Assembly (NCBI RefSeq): GCF_964332355.1
Contig: NZ_OZ201293.1
Span: forward strand, 558,001-622,000
Source of the DNA: Imbroritus primus
GTDB lineage: Bacteria; Pseudomonadota; Gammaproteobacteria; Burkholderiales; Burkholderiaceae
Direction: 5' to 3'
Length of the DNA stretch: 64,000 nucleotides
Positions 26,832 to 35,338 of this stretch are shown here, in pieces (position 1 is the stretch's first letter; every line of letters starts with the position of its first letter). The notes under the pieces were generated by a model. That model had not been told where the DNA came from, did not search any database, and saw only the letters and a list, made by a program, of their open reading frames with translations. Position numbers and translations under genes: made by a program.

Positions 26832-28991
26832 ATGCCTAGTCGCTCCAGCACCGCAGCAGCTCCTGCTCCCGATTCCGGCACCCAGCCCGACGCCAAGGCA
26901 GCGACCAAGAAGGCTGCCGCCAGCAAGACATCGACCACGCGCAGCAAGCTCGCCAAGCTCGGGCTGCAGCGCGATATCGATCTGGTGCTGCACCTGCCGC
27001 TGCGCTACGAAGATGAAACCCAGGTGCTGACGATTGCCGAGGCCGTGGCGCGCGCCGGCATCGGCGAGCCGGCGCAGGTCGAAGGGGTGGTGACGAGCAA
27101 CGAAGTCGCCTTTCGCCCCCGCCGCCAGCTCGTGGTGCGCGTGGCTGACGACAGCGGCGAACTGGTACTGCGCTTTCTCAATTTCTACGGCAGTCAGGTC
27201 AAGCAGATGGCCGAGGGCGTACGCCTGCGTGTGCGCGGCGAGGTGCGTGGTGGCTTCTTCGGCGCGGAGATGGTCCATCCCACGGTCAAGCCGGTGGCCG
27301 ACGATACGCCGCTGCCGGATCGCCTGACTCCTGTGTACCCGAGCACCGCCGGCGTGCCCCAGGCTTACCTGCGCAAGGCCATCCTGAGCACGCTCGACAA
27401 GGTGCCGCTGCCGGAAACCCTGCCGCAATCCATTCTCCACGGCGAACTGGCGCGATTACACCTCACGCCGCTGGCCAGTTGCGTGCGCCTGCTGCATCAG
27501 CCACCGCCCGAAGTCGACGAGGCAGCCCTGTCCGAGCGGACGCATCCCGCGTGGCTGCGCATCAAGTTCGATGAGCTGCTGGCGCAGCAGCTGTCGCTCA
27601 AGCGCGCGCAGGCCGCACGCCGCGAGCGCAATGCGCCGCCCATGCCACCCGTGGCCGATGGCGTGCTCGCGCGCTTCATGCAAACACTGCCGTTCGCGCT
27701 CACTGGCGCACAGCAGCGCGTGTGGGCTGAGATCCGTGCGGACCTGACGTCGCCGCACCCGATGCACCGCCTACTGCAGGGCGACGTGGGGAGCGGCAAG
27801 ACCATCGTCGCCGCGCTCGCCGCGTGCCATGCCATCGATGCCGGCTATCAGGCTGCACTGATGGCGCCGACGGAAATCCTCGCCGAGCAGCATTATCGCA
27901 AGCTGTCCGCGTGGCTGGAGCCGCTAGGCGTGCGCATTGCCTGGCTCTCCGGCAGTCTCAAGGCCAAGGACAAGCGCGAGGCGGTTGCGCGTGTGGAATC
28001 GGGCGAGGCGCAACTGGTGATCGGCACGCATGCACTGATCCAGGATGCCGTGACGTTCGCGCGCCTCGGCCTGTCCGTGGTCGACGAGCAGCACCGCTTC
28101 GGCGTGGCGCAGCGGCTCGCCTTGCGCGCCAAGATGGCGGGCGAAGGCCAGGAAACCGCGCCACCCTGGACGCCGCACCAGTTGATGATGTCGGCCACGC
28201 CGATCCCTCGTACGCTGGCCATGACGTATTACGCCGATCTCGATGTGTCGGTGATCGACGAACTGCCACCGGGTCGCACGCCGGTTGTCACGCGTCTCGT
28301 CAGCGACGCGCGCCGGCCGGAGGTGATCGAACGCGTGCAGGTGGCGGCCGGGCAGGGGCGGCAGATCTACTGGGTGTGCCCCCTGATCGAAGAGAGCGAG
28401 GCGCTGCAGTTGCAGACCGCCGTCGATACCTTCGAGACGCTGGCGAATACGCTTTCGGGTCTGCGCGTGGGGCTGGTGCATGGTCGACTGTCACCGGGCG
28501 ACAAGGCGGCTGTGATGGAGGCCTTTACCCGTAACGAGATCCAGGTTCTGGTGGCAACCACGGTGATCGAAGTCGGCGTGGACGTGCCCAATGCCTCGCT
28601 GATGGTAATCGAGCATGCGGAGCGCTTCGGCCTCGCCCAGTTGCACCAGTTGCGTGGCCGGGTGGGGCGCGGCAGCGCGGAGTCGGTGTGCGTGCTGCTC
28701 TACCAGACGCCGCTTTCCCCCACGGCGCGGCTGCGCCTGCAGACCATGCGCGAGACCACGGACGGTTTCGAGATTGCGCGGCGCGATCTCGATATCCGCG
28801 GTCCCGGTGAATTCCTCGGCGCGCGCCAGTCGGGCGATGCGCTGCTGCGCTTTGCCGATCTGCAGCACGATGCCTGGCTGGTGGAATACGCGGCACGCGC
28901 GGCGCAGCACATGCTGCAATCCTTTCCGGAGGCGGTGGAGGCGCACCTACACCGCTGGCTGGGCGGCCGCGAGCATTACCTCAAGGCCTAG
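26832..28991 (+). CDS. recG: ATP-dependent DNA helicase RecG
   Basis: RecG unwinds branched DNA such as replication forks, Holliday junctions and R-loops. From the ATG at 26832 the protein has 719 aa, with a low-complexity Ala/Lys-rich N-terminal extension (about 35 residues). The wedge/OB domain follows. The helicase core has Walker A GDVGSGKT (about residues 317-324), DEQH box VVDEQHRFGV, motif III SATPIPRT and the motif VI region QLRGRVGRG. The C-terminal residues include GPGEFLGARQSG. An upstream in-frame ATG at 26727 exists but lacks similarity. It is divergent from queA. Confidence 0.95.
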   Translation: MPSRSSTAAAPAPDSGTQPDAKAATKKAAASKTSTTRSKLAKLGLQRDIDLVLHLPLRYEDETQVLTIAEAVARAGIGEPAQVEGVVTSNEVAFRPRRQLVVRVADDSGELVLRFLNFYGSQVKQMAEGVRLRVRGEVRGGFFGAEMVHPTVKPVADDTPLPDRLTPVYPSTAGVPQAYLRKAILSTLDKVPLPETLPQSILHGELARLHLTPLASCVRLLHQPPPEVDEAALSERTHPAWLRIKFDELLAQQLSLKRAQAARRERNAPPMPPVADGVLARFMQTLPFALTGAQQRVWAEIRADLTSPHPMHRLLQGDVGSGKTIVAALAACHAIDAGYQAALMAPTEILAEQHYRKLSAWLEPLGVRIAWLSGSLKAKDKREAVARVESGEAQLVIGTHALIQDAVTFARLGLSVVDEQHRFGVAQRLALRAKMAGEGQETAPPWTPHQLMMSATPIPRTLAMTYYADLDVSVIDELPPGRTPVVTRLVSDARRPEVIERVQVAAGQGRQIYWVCPLIEESEALQLQTAVDTFETLANTLSGLRVGLVHGRLSPGDKAAVMEAFTRNEIQVLVATTVIEVGVDVPNASLMVIEHAERFGLAQLHQLRGRVGRGSAESVCVLLYQTPLSPTARLRLQTMRETTDGFEIARRDLDIRGPGEFLGARQSGDALLRFADLQHDAWLVEYAARAAQHMLQSFPEAVEAHLHRWLGGREHYLKA

Positions 28992-29197
28992 CGCACGGGT
29001 ACCTGGGTGATGGCAGGTGGTGTATGTCATCTGGCATGCCATACCGTTTTGCGTCTACCCAGTGTGCCTCCTGCTGTTCCAACCGCGCGCTCCCTCTGGA
29101 GACCTCAAGAGCGAACCGGACGGCACAGTTCATGGTTCATCCTGAAAATTTTCCCGAGTAAAGATAAAATCTATTGAAACTGCGGGATTGATAAGCC

Positions 29198-30199
29198 ATG
29201 ACTCTGACCGAACTCAAGTACATCGTCGCCGTCGCACGCGAACGGCATTTCGGGCGTGCCGCCGAAGCCTGCTTCGTGTCGCAGCCGACGTTGTCGGTCG
29301 CCATCAAGAAGCTGGAAGAAGAACTGAACCTGCAGATCTTCGAGCGCGGCACCTCGGAGGTCAGCGTCACAGCCATCGGCGAGCAGATCGTCGCGCAGGC
29401 GCAACTGGTCCTGGAGCAGACCATGGCGATCCGCGAGATCGCCCAGCAAGGCAAGGATCCGCTAGCCGGCCCGTTGCGCCTCGGCATCATCTACACCATC
29501 GGTCCGTACCTGCTGCCGGCACTGGTCAAGCAGATGATCGAGACGGTGCCGCAGATGCCGTTGATGCTGCAGGAAAACTTCACCGTCAAGCTGATCGAGC
29601 TGCTCAAGCAGGGCGAGATCGACTGCGCCATCATGGCCGAGCCGTTCCCGGATTCTGGGCTCACGGTGCTGCCGCTGTACGACGAGCCGTTCGTGGTAGC
29701 CGTACCCAAGTCCCATCCCTGGGCCAAAAAAAGCGCCATCCATCCCGATGCGCTCAAGGACGAGACCATGCTGCTGCTGGGCAATGGCCACTGCTTCCGC
29801 GACCACGTCATGGGCGTGTGCCCGGAGCTGTCGCGCTTCTCGCAGACCGCCGACGGCATCCAGAAGACCTTCGAAGGCTCGTCGCTCGAAACCATCCGCC
29901 ACATGGTTGCCAGCGGTGTCGGCATCACCGTGCTGCCGCAGACCTCCGTGCCGCAAACACCGGGTCCGCACGACCTGCTGACCTATATTCCCTTTGAAGC
30001 GCCGGTTCCGGACCGGCGTGTGGTGCTGGCATGGCGCAAGAGCTTCACGCGCGTCGAGGCCATCAATGCGGTGGCGCAGGCCGTGTCCGCCTGTGTGCTG
30101 CCTGGCGTCACGCATCTGCCATTGCCCAGTGCACCAGCGCGCAAGCCGGCTGCCAAGGGCGGGGGCGACAAATCCGGCGCCACCCCGCAAGCAGCCTGA
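29198..30199 (+). CDS. oxyR: Hydrogen peroxide-sensing LysR-type regulator OxyR
   Basis: LysR-family regulator of 333 aa. The N-terminal winged helix-turn-helix is AAEACFVSQPTLSVAIKKLE. The redox-active pair appears as GNGHCFRDHVMGVCPE with Cys199 and Cys208, at the same numbers as in E. coli OxyR, so peroxide-dependent disulfide switching is expected. The last 30 residues are a low-complexity extension. A catalase and dps follow downstream in the same direction, the classical OxyR regulon. The upstream region carries an AT-rich patch (29150-29180) fitting its own promoter. Confidence 0.95.
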   Translation: MTLTELKYIVAVARERHFGRAAEACFVSQPTLSVAIKKLEEELNLQIFERGTSEVSVTAIGEQIVAQAQLVLEQTMAIREIAQQGKDPLAGPLRLGIIYTIGPYLLPALVKQMIETVPQMPLMLQENFTVKLIELLKQGEIDCAIMAEPFPDSGLTVLPLYDEPFVVAVPKSHPWAKKSAIHPDALKDETMLLLGNGHCFRDHVMGVCPELSRFSQTADGIQKTFEGSSLETIRHMVASGVGITVLPQTSVPQTPGPHDLLTYIPFEAPVPDRRVVLAWRKSFTRVEAINAVAQAVSACVLPGVTHLPLPSAPARKPAAKGGGDKSGATPQAA

Positions 30200-30247
30200 C
30201 CAGCGCCGTCACACAGCGGCATGCCAGAGGTCGTCATAGGTTTTCTT

Positions 30248-30274
30248 AATTTGATAGTTTTAAATAATCAAATT
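30248..30274. promoter_or_regulatory. Candidate OxyR operator
   Basis: AATTTGAT and ATCAAATT form an exact palindrome separated by 11 bases, in a very AT-rich patch. The inner sequence begins ATAG and keeps the T and A spacing of the OxyR half-site (ATAG-N-T-N3-A-N-CTAT), with two mismatches in the last tetramer. A second half-site 22 bases on is poor. It touches the -35 element downstream, a position suited to activation. OxyR as the ligand is inference from the adjacent genes. Confidence 0.5.
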
Positions 30275-30301
30275 TGACAATCAATAGAAGCGGTTTACAC
30301 T
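30274..30301 (+). promoter_or_regulatory. Candidate sigma-70 promoter for leader ORF and catalase
   Basis: TTGACA matches the -35 consensus exactly; TACACT follows after a 16-base spacer as a weak -10. It stands 30 bases before the leader ORF and 230 bases before the catalase gene. A weak -10 with an adjacent activator site fits an inducible promoter. Confidence 0.55.
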
Positions 30302-30331
30302 GACTCAACAGTGTCAAATGCAGGAGTGATC

Positions 30332-30466
30332 ATGAACCGCACCGCTACCGCTTCGCACCCCTTCGCCGCCCCAGTCGCCCCGGCCGACTCGGCGCGGTCA
30401 TCCGGGCGGACGACGCTGGCGGCAACGGCCATGCGCTGGCTGGCCAGCTACGCACTGTCGCATTGA
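30332..30466 (+). CDS. 44-residue leader protein upstream of catalase
   Basis: Short reading frame of 44 codons, starting MNRTATASHPFAAPVAP and ending AMRWLASYALSH. An AGGAG ribosome-binding site lies 5 bases before the ATG, better than that of many real genes here. The N-terminal half is Ala/Pro-rich. The C-terminal 15 residues could form an amphipathic helix with Trp, Tyr and a terminal His. It lies directly behind the candidate promoter and 65 bases before the catalase, so it is the first cistron of the peroxide-induced message. It may be a real small protein or a translated leader that controls catalase expression. I know no family for it. Confidence 0.55.
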   Translation: MNRTATASHPFAAPVAPADSARSSGRTTLAATAMRWLASYALSH

Positions 30467-30531
30467 GCCGCAAGCCACCTGCATTGCCCCGATTTCCTCA
30501 TTTCCATTCCCCCTCACGGTAGGAGCCGACG

Positions 30532-31995
30532 ATGACAGACACCAACAAGCAGACTCAGCCGAATATCTTGACCAATGCTGCAGGCGCGCCCGTGGCCGAC
30601 AACCAGAACAGCAAGACCGCTGGCAAGCGCGGCCCGGTGCTGCTGGAAGACGTGTGGCTGCTCGAGAAGCTCGCCCACTTCAACCGCGAGCGCATTCCCG
30701 AGCGCGTAGTGCACGCCAAGGGGTCGGGTGCCTTCGGCACGTTCACCGTCACGCATGACATCACCAAGTACTCCAAGGCCTCCGTCTTTGCCGAAATCGG
30801 CAAGCAGACGCCGATCTTCATCCGCTTCTCCACCGTCGCCGGCGAGCGCGGTGCGGCCGACGCCGAGCGCGATGTGCGCGGCTTCTCGATCAAGTTCTAT
30901 ACCGACCAGGGCAACTGGGACGTGGTGGGCAACAACACGCCCGTATTCTTCGTGCGAGATCCGCTGAAGTTCCCCGACTTCATCCACACGCAAAAGCGCG
31001 ACCCGAAGACCAACCTGCGCAACGCCACCGCTGCATGGGACTTCTGGGTACGTCATCCCGAGGCGCTGCACCAGGTCACCATCCTCATGAGCGACCGCGG
31101 GATTCCCAAGAACTATCGCCAGCAGCACGGTTTCGGTTCGCACACCTACTCGTTCGTCAATGCCGCCAACGAGCGCTTCTGGGTCAAGTTCCACTTCAAG
31201 TCGATGCAGGGTATCGAGAACTACACCGACGCGGAAGCAGCGGAGGTGGTGGGCAGCGATCGTGAAAGCGCGCAGGCCGACCTGTTCGAGAACATCGAGA
31301 AAGGCAATTTCCCGAAGTGGGCCGTGCGCGTGCAGATCATGCCGGAAGCCGAGGCCGAGACGTATCGCATCAACCCGTTTGACCTCACCAAGGTGTGGCC
31401 GCACAAGGACTATCCGCTGATCGACGTAGGCGTGCTGGAACTCAACAAGAACCCTGAGAACTACTTTGCCGATGTGGAGCAGTCCGCCCACAACCCGGGC
31501 AATGTCGTGCCCGGCATCGGCTTCTCGCCGGACCGCATGTTGCAGGGCCGCGTGTTTGCCTATGCCGACGCGCAGCGTTATCGCCTCGGCATCAATCACC
31601 ACCAGATTCCGGTGAACGCGCCGCGTTGCCCGTATCACAACTCGTTCCACCGCGACGGTGCGATGCGGACCGACGGCAACCTTGGCGGTGCGACCAACTA
31701 CGAACCGAATCGCTTTGGCACGTTTGCCCAGGACGCCAACGCCGAAGATCCGCGGCTTGCCATCAGCGGGTTTGCGGACCGGTACAACCACCGCGAGGAT
31801 GACGAGGACTACTACAGCCAGCCCGCCGCACTGTTTGCCCTGTTCGACGCCGCCCAGCGCGAGCGCCTGTTCGGCAACATCGCCCGCCACATGGCATCGG
31901 TGCCTGAAGACATCCAGCGTGCCGCCATCGATCATTTCAACAAGATCGATCCGGCCTATGGCGCTGGTGTTGCCCAGGCACTGGGCCTGAAGTAA
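30532..31995 (+). CDS. katA: Monofunctional heme catalase KatA
   Basis: Small-subunit (clade 3) catalase of 487 aa that dismutates hydrogen peroxide. The distal histidine is in RVVHAKGSGAFGTF, the distal asparagine in VVGNNTPVFFVRD, and the proximal heme tyrosine in the segment RVFAYADAQRYRLG. No signal peptide is present, so it is cytoplasmic. TAGGAG lies 8 bases before the ATG. It is downstream of oxyR and a leader ORF and 110 bases before dps, consistent with OxyR control. Confidence 0.96.
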   Translation: MTDTNKQTQPNILTNAAGAPVADNQNSKTAGKRGPVLLEDVWLLEKLAHFNRERIPERVVHAKGSGAFGTFTVTHDITKYSKASVFAEIGKQTPIFIRFSTVAGERGAADAERDVRGFSIKFYTDQGNWDVVGNNTPVFFVRDPLKFPDFIHTQKRDPKTNLRNATAAWDFWVRHPEALHQVTILMSDRGIPKNYRQQHGFGSHTYSFVNAANERFWVKFHFKSMQGIENYTDAEAAEVVGSDRESAQADLFENIEKGNFPKWAVRVQIMPEAEAETYRINPFDLTKVWPHKDYPLIDVGVLELNKNPENYFADVEQSAHNPGNVVPGIGFSPDRMLQGRVFAYADAQRYRLGINHHQIPVNAPRCPYHNSFHRDGAMRTDGNLGGATNYEPNRFGTFAQDANAEDPRLAISGFADRYNHREDDEDYYSQPAALFALFDAAQRERLFGNIARHMASVPEDIQRAAIDHFNKIDPAYGAGVAQALGLK

Positions 31996-32111
31996 GAGGC
32001 TCCCCGCATGGCGCTTCTGGTGCCATAATGCTGAGACCGGCCTGCCGCGATGCCCCAAGCGCACGGCAGGCCCGCCCGAGTCGAGTGACCCCCTGACCAG
32101 AAGGAATGATC

Positions 32112-32606
32112 ATGGCAAAGAAAAACGAGAGCAGCGTGAGCATCAACATCGGCATCAACGACAAGGACCGCAAGAAGATCGCCGACGGGCTGTCGCGTCT
32201 ACTGGCCGACACCTACACGCTCTATCTCAAGACGCACAACTTCCACTGGAACGTGACCGGCCCGATGTTCAATACCCTGCATCTGATGTTTGAGACGCAG
32301 TACACCGAACTCGCGCTGGCCGTCGACCTCATCGCCGAACGTATTCGCGCCCTGGGCTACCCGGCGCCGGGAACCTATAAGGAATACGCGCGCCTGTCGT
32401 CCATCGCGGAGACCGAAGGCGTGCCGAACGCCGAAGAGATGATCCGCCTGCTGGTCGAAGGCCAGGAAGCCGTGACGCGCACCGCGCGCTCCATCTTCCC
32501 GACCGTCGACGCCGCCAGCGACGAACCGTCCGCCGACCTGCTCACGCAACGCATGCAGACGCACGAGAAGAACGCGTGGATGCTGCGCTCGCTGCTGCAG
32601 AAGTAA
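32112..32606 (+). CDS. dps: Dps ferritin-like DNA-protecting protein
   Basis: Dps-family dodecameric mini-ferritin of 164 aa that oxidises ferrous iron with peroxide and protects DNA. The interfacial ferroxidase site is visible in THNFHWNVTGPMF and HLMFETQYTELA. The Lys-rich start AKKNESS could contact DNA. AAGGA abuts an ATG at 32106 and stands 6 bases before the ATG at 32112, so the second is chosen. It follows katA in the peroxide-defence block, and a terminator comes 50 bases after its stop. Confidence 0.95.
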   Translation: MAKKNESSVSINIGINDKDRKKIADGLSRLLADTYTLYLKTHNFHWNVTGPMFNTLHLMFETQYTELALAVDLIAERIRALGYPAPGTYKEYARLSSIAETEGVPNAEEMIRLLVEGQEAVTRTARSIFPTVDAASDEPSADLLTQRMQTHEKNAWMLRSLLQK

Positions 32607-32656
32607 GCACCAGCCGACGCACCACCGCCGGGACCAACCGCCCGGCGCTACAATAG

Positions 32657-32682
32657 AGCGCCTGCCACCGCAGGCGCTTTTT
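32657..32682 (+). terminator. Intrinsic terminator after dps
   Basis: AGCGCCTGC and GCAGGCGCT form a 9-bp stem with a CACC loop, followed by a short T-run. It closes the katA-dps region. Confidence 0.85.
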
Positions 32683-32736
32683 CATTGCCGCCGGACCGCC
32701 CCACGGCAATAGATTTCCCCAAGGGGCAGCGCAGCC

Positions 32737-33633
32737 GTGAGCGGCACGCGCGGGGCTTTCTACCGTTTTCTGGTCATGCTCAAGCGTCTCGCCATCTACT
32801 TTCGCCTCGTCCGTCTCGACAAACCGATCGGCACCTTGCTCCTGCTCTGGCCGACGCTCTGGGCGTTGTGGATTGCTGCTGAAGGCACGCCCGGCGCGCA
32901 AGTGCTGTGGATCTTCATCATCGGCACCTTCCTCATGCGCTCCGCCGGTTGCGCCATCAATGACTGGGCCGACCGCGATTTCGACAAGCACGTCAAACGC
33001 ACCACACAGCGTCCCGTCACCGCTGGCCTTATCGCCCCGTGGGAAGCGCTGGCGGTCGCCGCCGCACTCGCACTCGTAGCGTTTGCGCTCATCACCCCGC
33101 TCAACGCGCTCACAAAATCGCTGGCAGTCGTCGCCGTAGTCATCGCCGGCACTTACCCGTTCTTCAAGCGGTTCTTTGCCATTCCCCAGGCCTACCTTGG
33201 CATTGCCTTCGGCTTCGGAATTCCCATGGCCTTCGCCGCCCTTACCGACCACGTACCCGCACTGGCGTGGATCCTGCTCGCCGGCAACATCCTGTGGGCC
33301 ATCGCCTACGACACCGCCTACGCCATGGTTGACCGCGACGACGATCTCAAGATCGGCATGCACACCTCCGCCATTACCTTTGGCCGCTTCGACGTACTTG
33401 CCATCATGCTCTGCTACGCAGGGTTTCTTGCCGTCATGGCCTGGGCAGGCCAAAGCCTCGCGCTCGGCTGGCCGTACTGGCTCGGCTGGCTCTGCGCCGT
33501 TGCCTGCGCGCTGTATCACTACACCCTGATCCGCACACGCGAACGCATGGCGTGCTTTGCCGCCTTCCGGCACAACAACTGGCTGGGAGCATTTCTGTTT
33601 GCGGGTGTCGCCGGCGCCTACTGGCTCAGATAG
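32737..33633 (+). CDS. ubiA: 4-hydroxybenzoate polyprenyltransferase UbiA
   Basis: UbiA attaches the polyprenyl side chain to 4-hydroxybenzoate in ubiquinone synthesis. The 298-aa membrane protein has about eight helices and both aspartate-rich motifs: NDWADRDFDKHVKRT (residues 75-89) and YDTAYAMVDRDDDLKIG. The GTG at 32737 has AAGGGGC 9 bases upstream; an internal ATG at 32776 (MLKRLAIYFRLVRLDKPIG) is a close alternative. No ubiC is beside it. Confidence 0.94.
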   Translation: MSGTRGAFYRFLVMLKRLAIYFRLVRLDKPIGTLLLLWPTLWALWIAAEGTPGAQVLWIFIIGTFLMRSAGCAINDWADRDFDKHVKRTTQRPVTAGLIAPWEALAVAAALALVAFALITPLNALTKSLAVVAVVIAGTYPFFKRFFAIPQAYLGIAFGFGIPMAFAALTDHVPALAWILLAGNILWAIAYDTAYAMVDRDDDLKIGMHTSAITFGRFDVLAIMLCYAGFLAVMAWAGQSLALGWPYWLGWLCAVACALYHYTLIRTRERMACFAAFRHNNWLGAFLFAGVAGAYWLR

Positions 33634-33780
33634 AACCCAGGCGAATCTGCCGGAACGGCATGCGGAGAGAACGTATAGCTCGAAAGAGCGCGGAGAGAAG
33701 TGCAGACTAGGGCGTCACGCGTCTGAAGACTTCGCGCGATAACGGCTCGCCGTATCGCGCCTGCGGCACGTGCACGATGA

Positions 33781-34014
33781 TCAATGGACGAGCGTCCACA
33801 CGTTTTCTGGAATCGTCTTGGCTTTGGCCACGGCATTCAGCCAGTCCTGCCATGCAATCGGATCCACCGTGCCGCGCGCGCTTTCCAGAATACGCCACGG
33901 CAACGTCGCCATCTCGGTCTCGAATCCGTCTGCAACGTCCTGATGGTACGTATGCTCAAGAAAGTAGAACATCGCGCGATAAGCTTCTTCTACCGACAAC
34001 TCTGGGTTGCTCAT
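33781..34014 (-). CDS. Small CDI-type immunity protein homologue
   Basis: Acidic, single-domain protein of 77 aa starting MSNPELSVEEAYRAMFYFLE. The pattern (EEAY-AM--FLE, then DPIAWQDWLNAVAKAK) resembles small helical immunity proteins that follow CdiA toxin ends; this is recall of a family pattern, not a search result. GAGG stands 6 bases before the start. It lies immediately after a 68-codon ORF and a frameshifted CdiA-like fragment on the same strand. It therefore looks like the immunity gene of a decayed CDI toxin, kept as an orphan. Confidence 0.6.
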   Translation of the reverse strand: MSNPELSVEEAYRAMFYFLEHTYHQDVADGFETEMATLPWRILESARGTVDPIAWQDWLNAVAKAKTIPENVWTLVH

Positions 34015-34021
34015 GATCGCC

Positions 34022-34228
34022 TCACCGGGTCTGGCTCTTGATGTGATGGACGATGCGTAGCGCATCGGGCTGGTACTGCATGACTGCTCGGAAGCCTCGC
34101 ATCGGACGGCATGCGTGGTCTCTCTGAGATTCGCAGAAGTTTCGGTCGTTGACAATGGCAACTGCGATTCCGGACAACGATATCGGCCGGAAACCCGCAT
34201 GGTGACAGGGCCCAACCTGAATACTCAT
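34022..34228 (-). CDS. 68-residue ORF, possible toxin remnant
   Basis: Reading frame of 68 codons starting MSIQVGPCHHAGFRPISL and ending DALRIVHHIKSQTR. Its ATG overlaps the stop of the upstream CdiA-like frame (ATGA), with GGGGA just before, and it ends 8 bases before the immunity-like gene. This spacing suggests it is translated as part of the same message. The C-terminal alternation of hydrophobic residues recalls ParE/RelE-type beta strands, but the resemblance is weak. Other frames through this stretch are also open, so coding status is uncertain. Confidence 0.35.
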   Translation of the reverse strand: MSIQVGPCHHAGFRPISLSGIAVAIVNDRNFCESQRDHACRPMRGFRAVMQYQPDALRIVHHIKSQTR

Positions 34229-35198
34229 TTTTTCCCCGAATTGATTGCTTCGTGTTTCGACAGTTTGTGTCGGGGTACAACTCTCTCTAGCTTCTTACCT
34301 CGCGTGCTGCCTGTATCCGCCAGGCGCAGATCAGCCAGTTCCATCCGCTCGGCATCCGACAGGCCATTTCCAAACTTGGCCTTGTCGATCAGTTCCGCCG
34401 CGCGCTTAGCCGGTTATCACCGCGCGAGGCCGCTTCCATGGCTTTGTCGGCGGCCTTGGCGGCATCCACCACCATGCCGCCCATTGCATTGGTGATGCCA
34501 TACTGGCTTGTCTTGTGCGATTCGACGATGTGATGGGTATCCGCACCCGGATCGAGAATCACCTCCTTGCCGACCATCGTCAGATCGCGCCGCGCGGCAA
34601 TATCAGCACCGCGCAGTGTGATCTCTTCCTTGGCGTCCAGCGTGACATTACCGTTGTTACTGACGATGCTGCTGCGGATATCGCCCTGGGTGGCGCTGTC
34701 GCGGTCGTAGCTGTGGCTCTCCTTGCGCACGCCCATCGTGCTGCTGGTGCCGTTGCCATTGCCGTCGCTGCCGAGATTGCCGATTGTCTTGCTGGAACTG
34801 CTGCGATGCTCCGAGCCGGTATCGAGACCGGCGACGATATCGATCTTGCCTTCCTTCGCAATCAGGCTGACATCCCGTTCCGCAGCCACGGCCGAACCGG
34901 CCACGCGGATGTTGCCGTGGCGACTGTTCATCACCACGCGGTCGGCCAGGATCAGGCTGGGCGTTTGCGTGACGTCTTCCAGTCGCCCTTCGGCATTGCT
35001 GCGACTCATGTTGTACGGCGACTGCGACACGCCGCTGCTGTTCGGGCCGCCCGTCATGGCCCGGCCCATGTCGCCGAGCGACTGCATGGCCGTGCTCAGC
35101 TGCATGCTCTTGCTGCTCGCTTCCTTACAAACCTGATATTCGATGTAACTGAGTGCGTGATTTACCGACGGCGCTTCGCCACCCAGATCAAGTGCCAT
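34225..35198 (-). pseudogene. Frameshifted CdiA/FhaB-like adhesin fragment
   Basis: A 270-codon frame (stop at 34389) carries hemagglutinin-repeat sequence typical of two-partner adhesins, such as NIRVAGSAVAAERDVSLIA, NGNVTLDAKEEITLRGADI and SSSSKTIGNLGS. It has no TPS secretion domain and no signal peptide. Near 34391-34413 the frame is lost, and plausible protein continues in another frame (AAELIDKAKFGNGLSDAERM to INSGKK) up to a stop at 34225. It is therefore a truncated, frameshifted piece of a second CdiA-like gene, different in sequence from the intact cdiA upstream. Its first codons overlap the end of the small membrane protein gene, marking the insertion or recombination joint. Confidence 0.7.
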
Positions 35199-35338
35199 GC
35201 GAAAGCGAAGACTCCTCCGATCAAGAAGAAAAGATCCTTCTTAAAAATTGTCCCTAGAGTGCCGAATAGAGCTGTGAAAAATGCGCAGATCCACCACGAG
35301 ATCTGTGATATGGAAACGCTGTTCGATTTATCTACCAT
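35162..35338 (-). CDS. Small membrane protein in the CDI array
   Basis: Protein of 58 aa starting MVDKSNSVSISQISWW with two hydrophobic segments (ICAFFTALFGTLGTIF and FFLIGGVFAFAWHLIW) and a basic tail AKRRR. Its ATG overlaps the stop of the upstream immunity homologue (ATGGTAG), implying translational coupling rather than an independent ribosome-binding site. Small membrane proteins occur among immunity factors against membrane-acting toxins and as accessory CDI genes; which applies here is unknown. I recognise no named family. Confidence 0.55.
   Translation of the reverse strand: MVDKSNSVSISQISWWICAFFTALFGTLGTIFKKDLFFLIGGVFAFAWHLIWVAKRRR

Larger units (their letters stand above)
30200..30531. 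other. oxyR-catalase intergenic region
   Basis: This 332-base stretch holds an AT-rich palindrome, a candidate promoter and a 44-codon ORF with a good ribosome-binding site, each listed separately. The remainder (30200-30240 and 30467-30531) shows nothing distinctive apart from the catalase ribosome-binding site TAGGAG. No terminator for oxyR was found. Confidence 0.6.

Noticed and set aside
33634..33780. Small plus-strand frames after ubiA
   Set aside because: Short, Arg/Ser-rich and without ribosome-binding sites. The stretch appears to be plain intergenic DNA.
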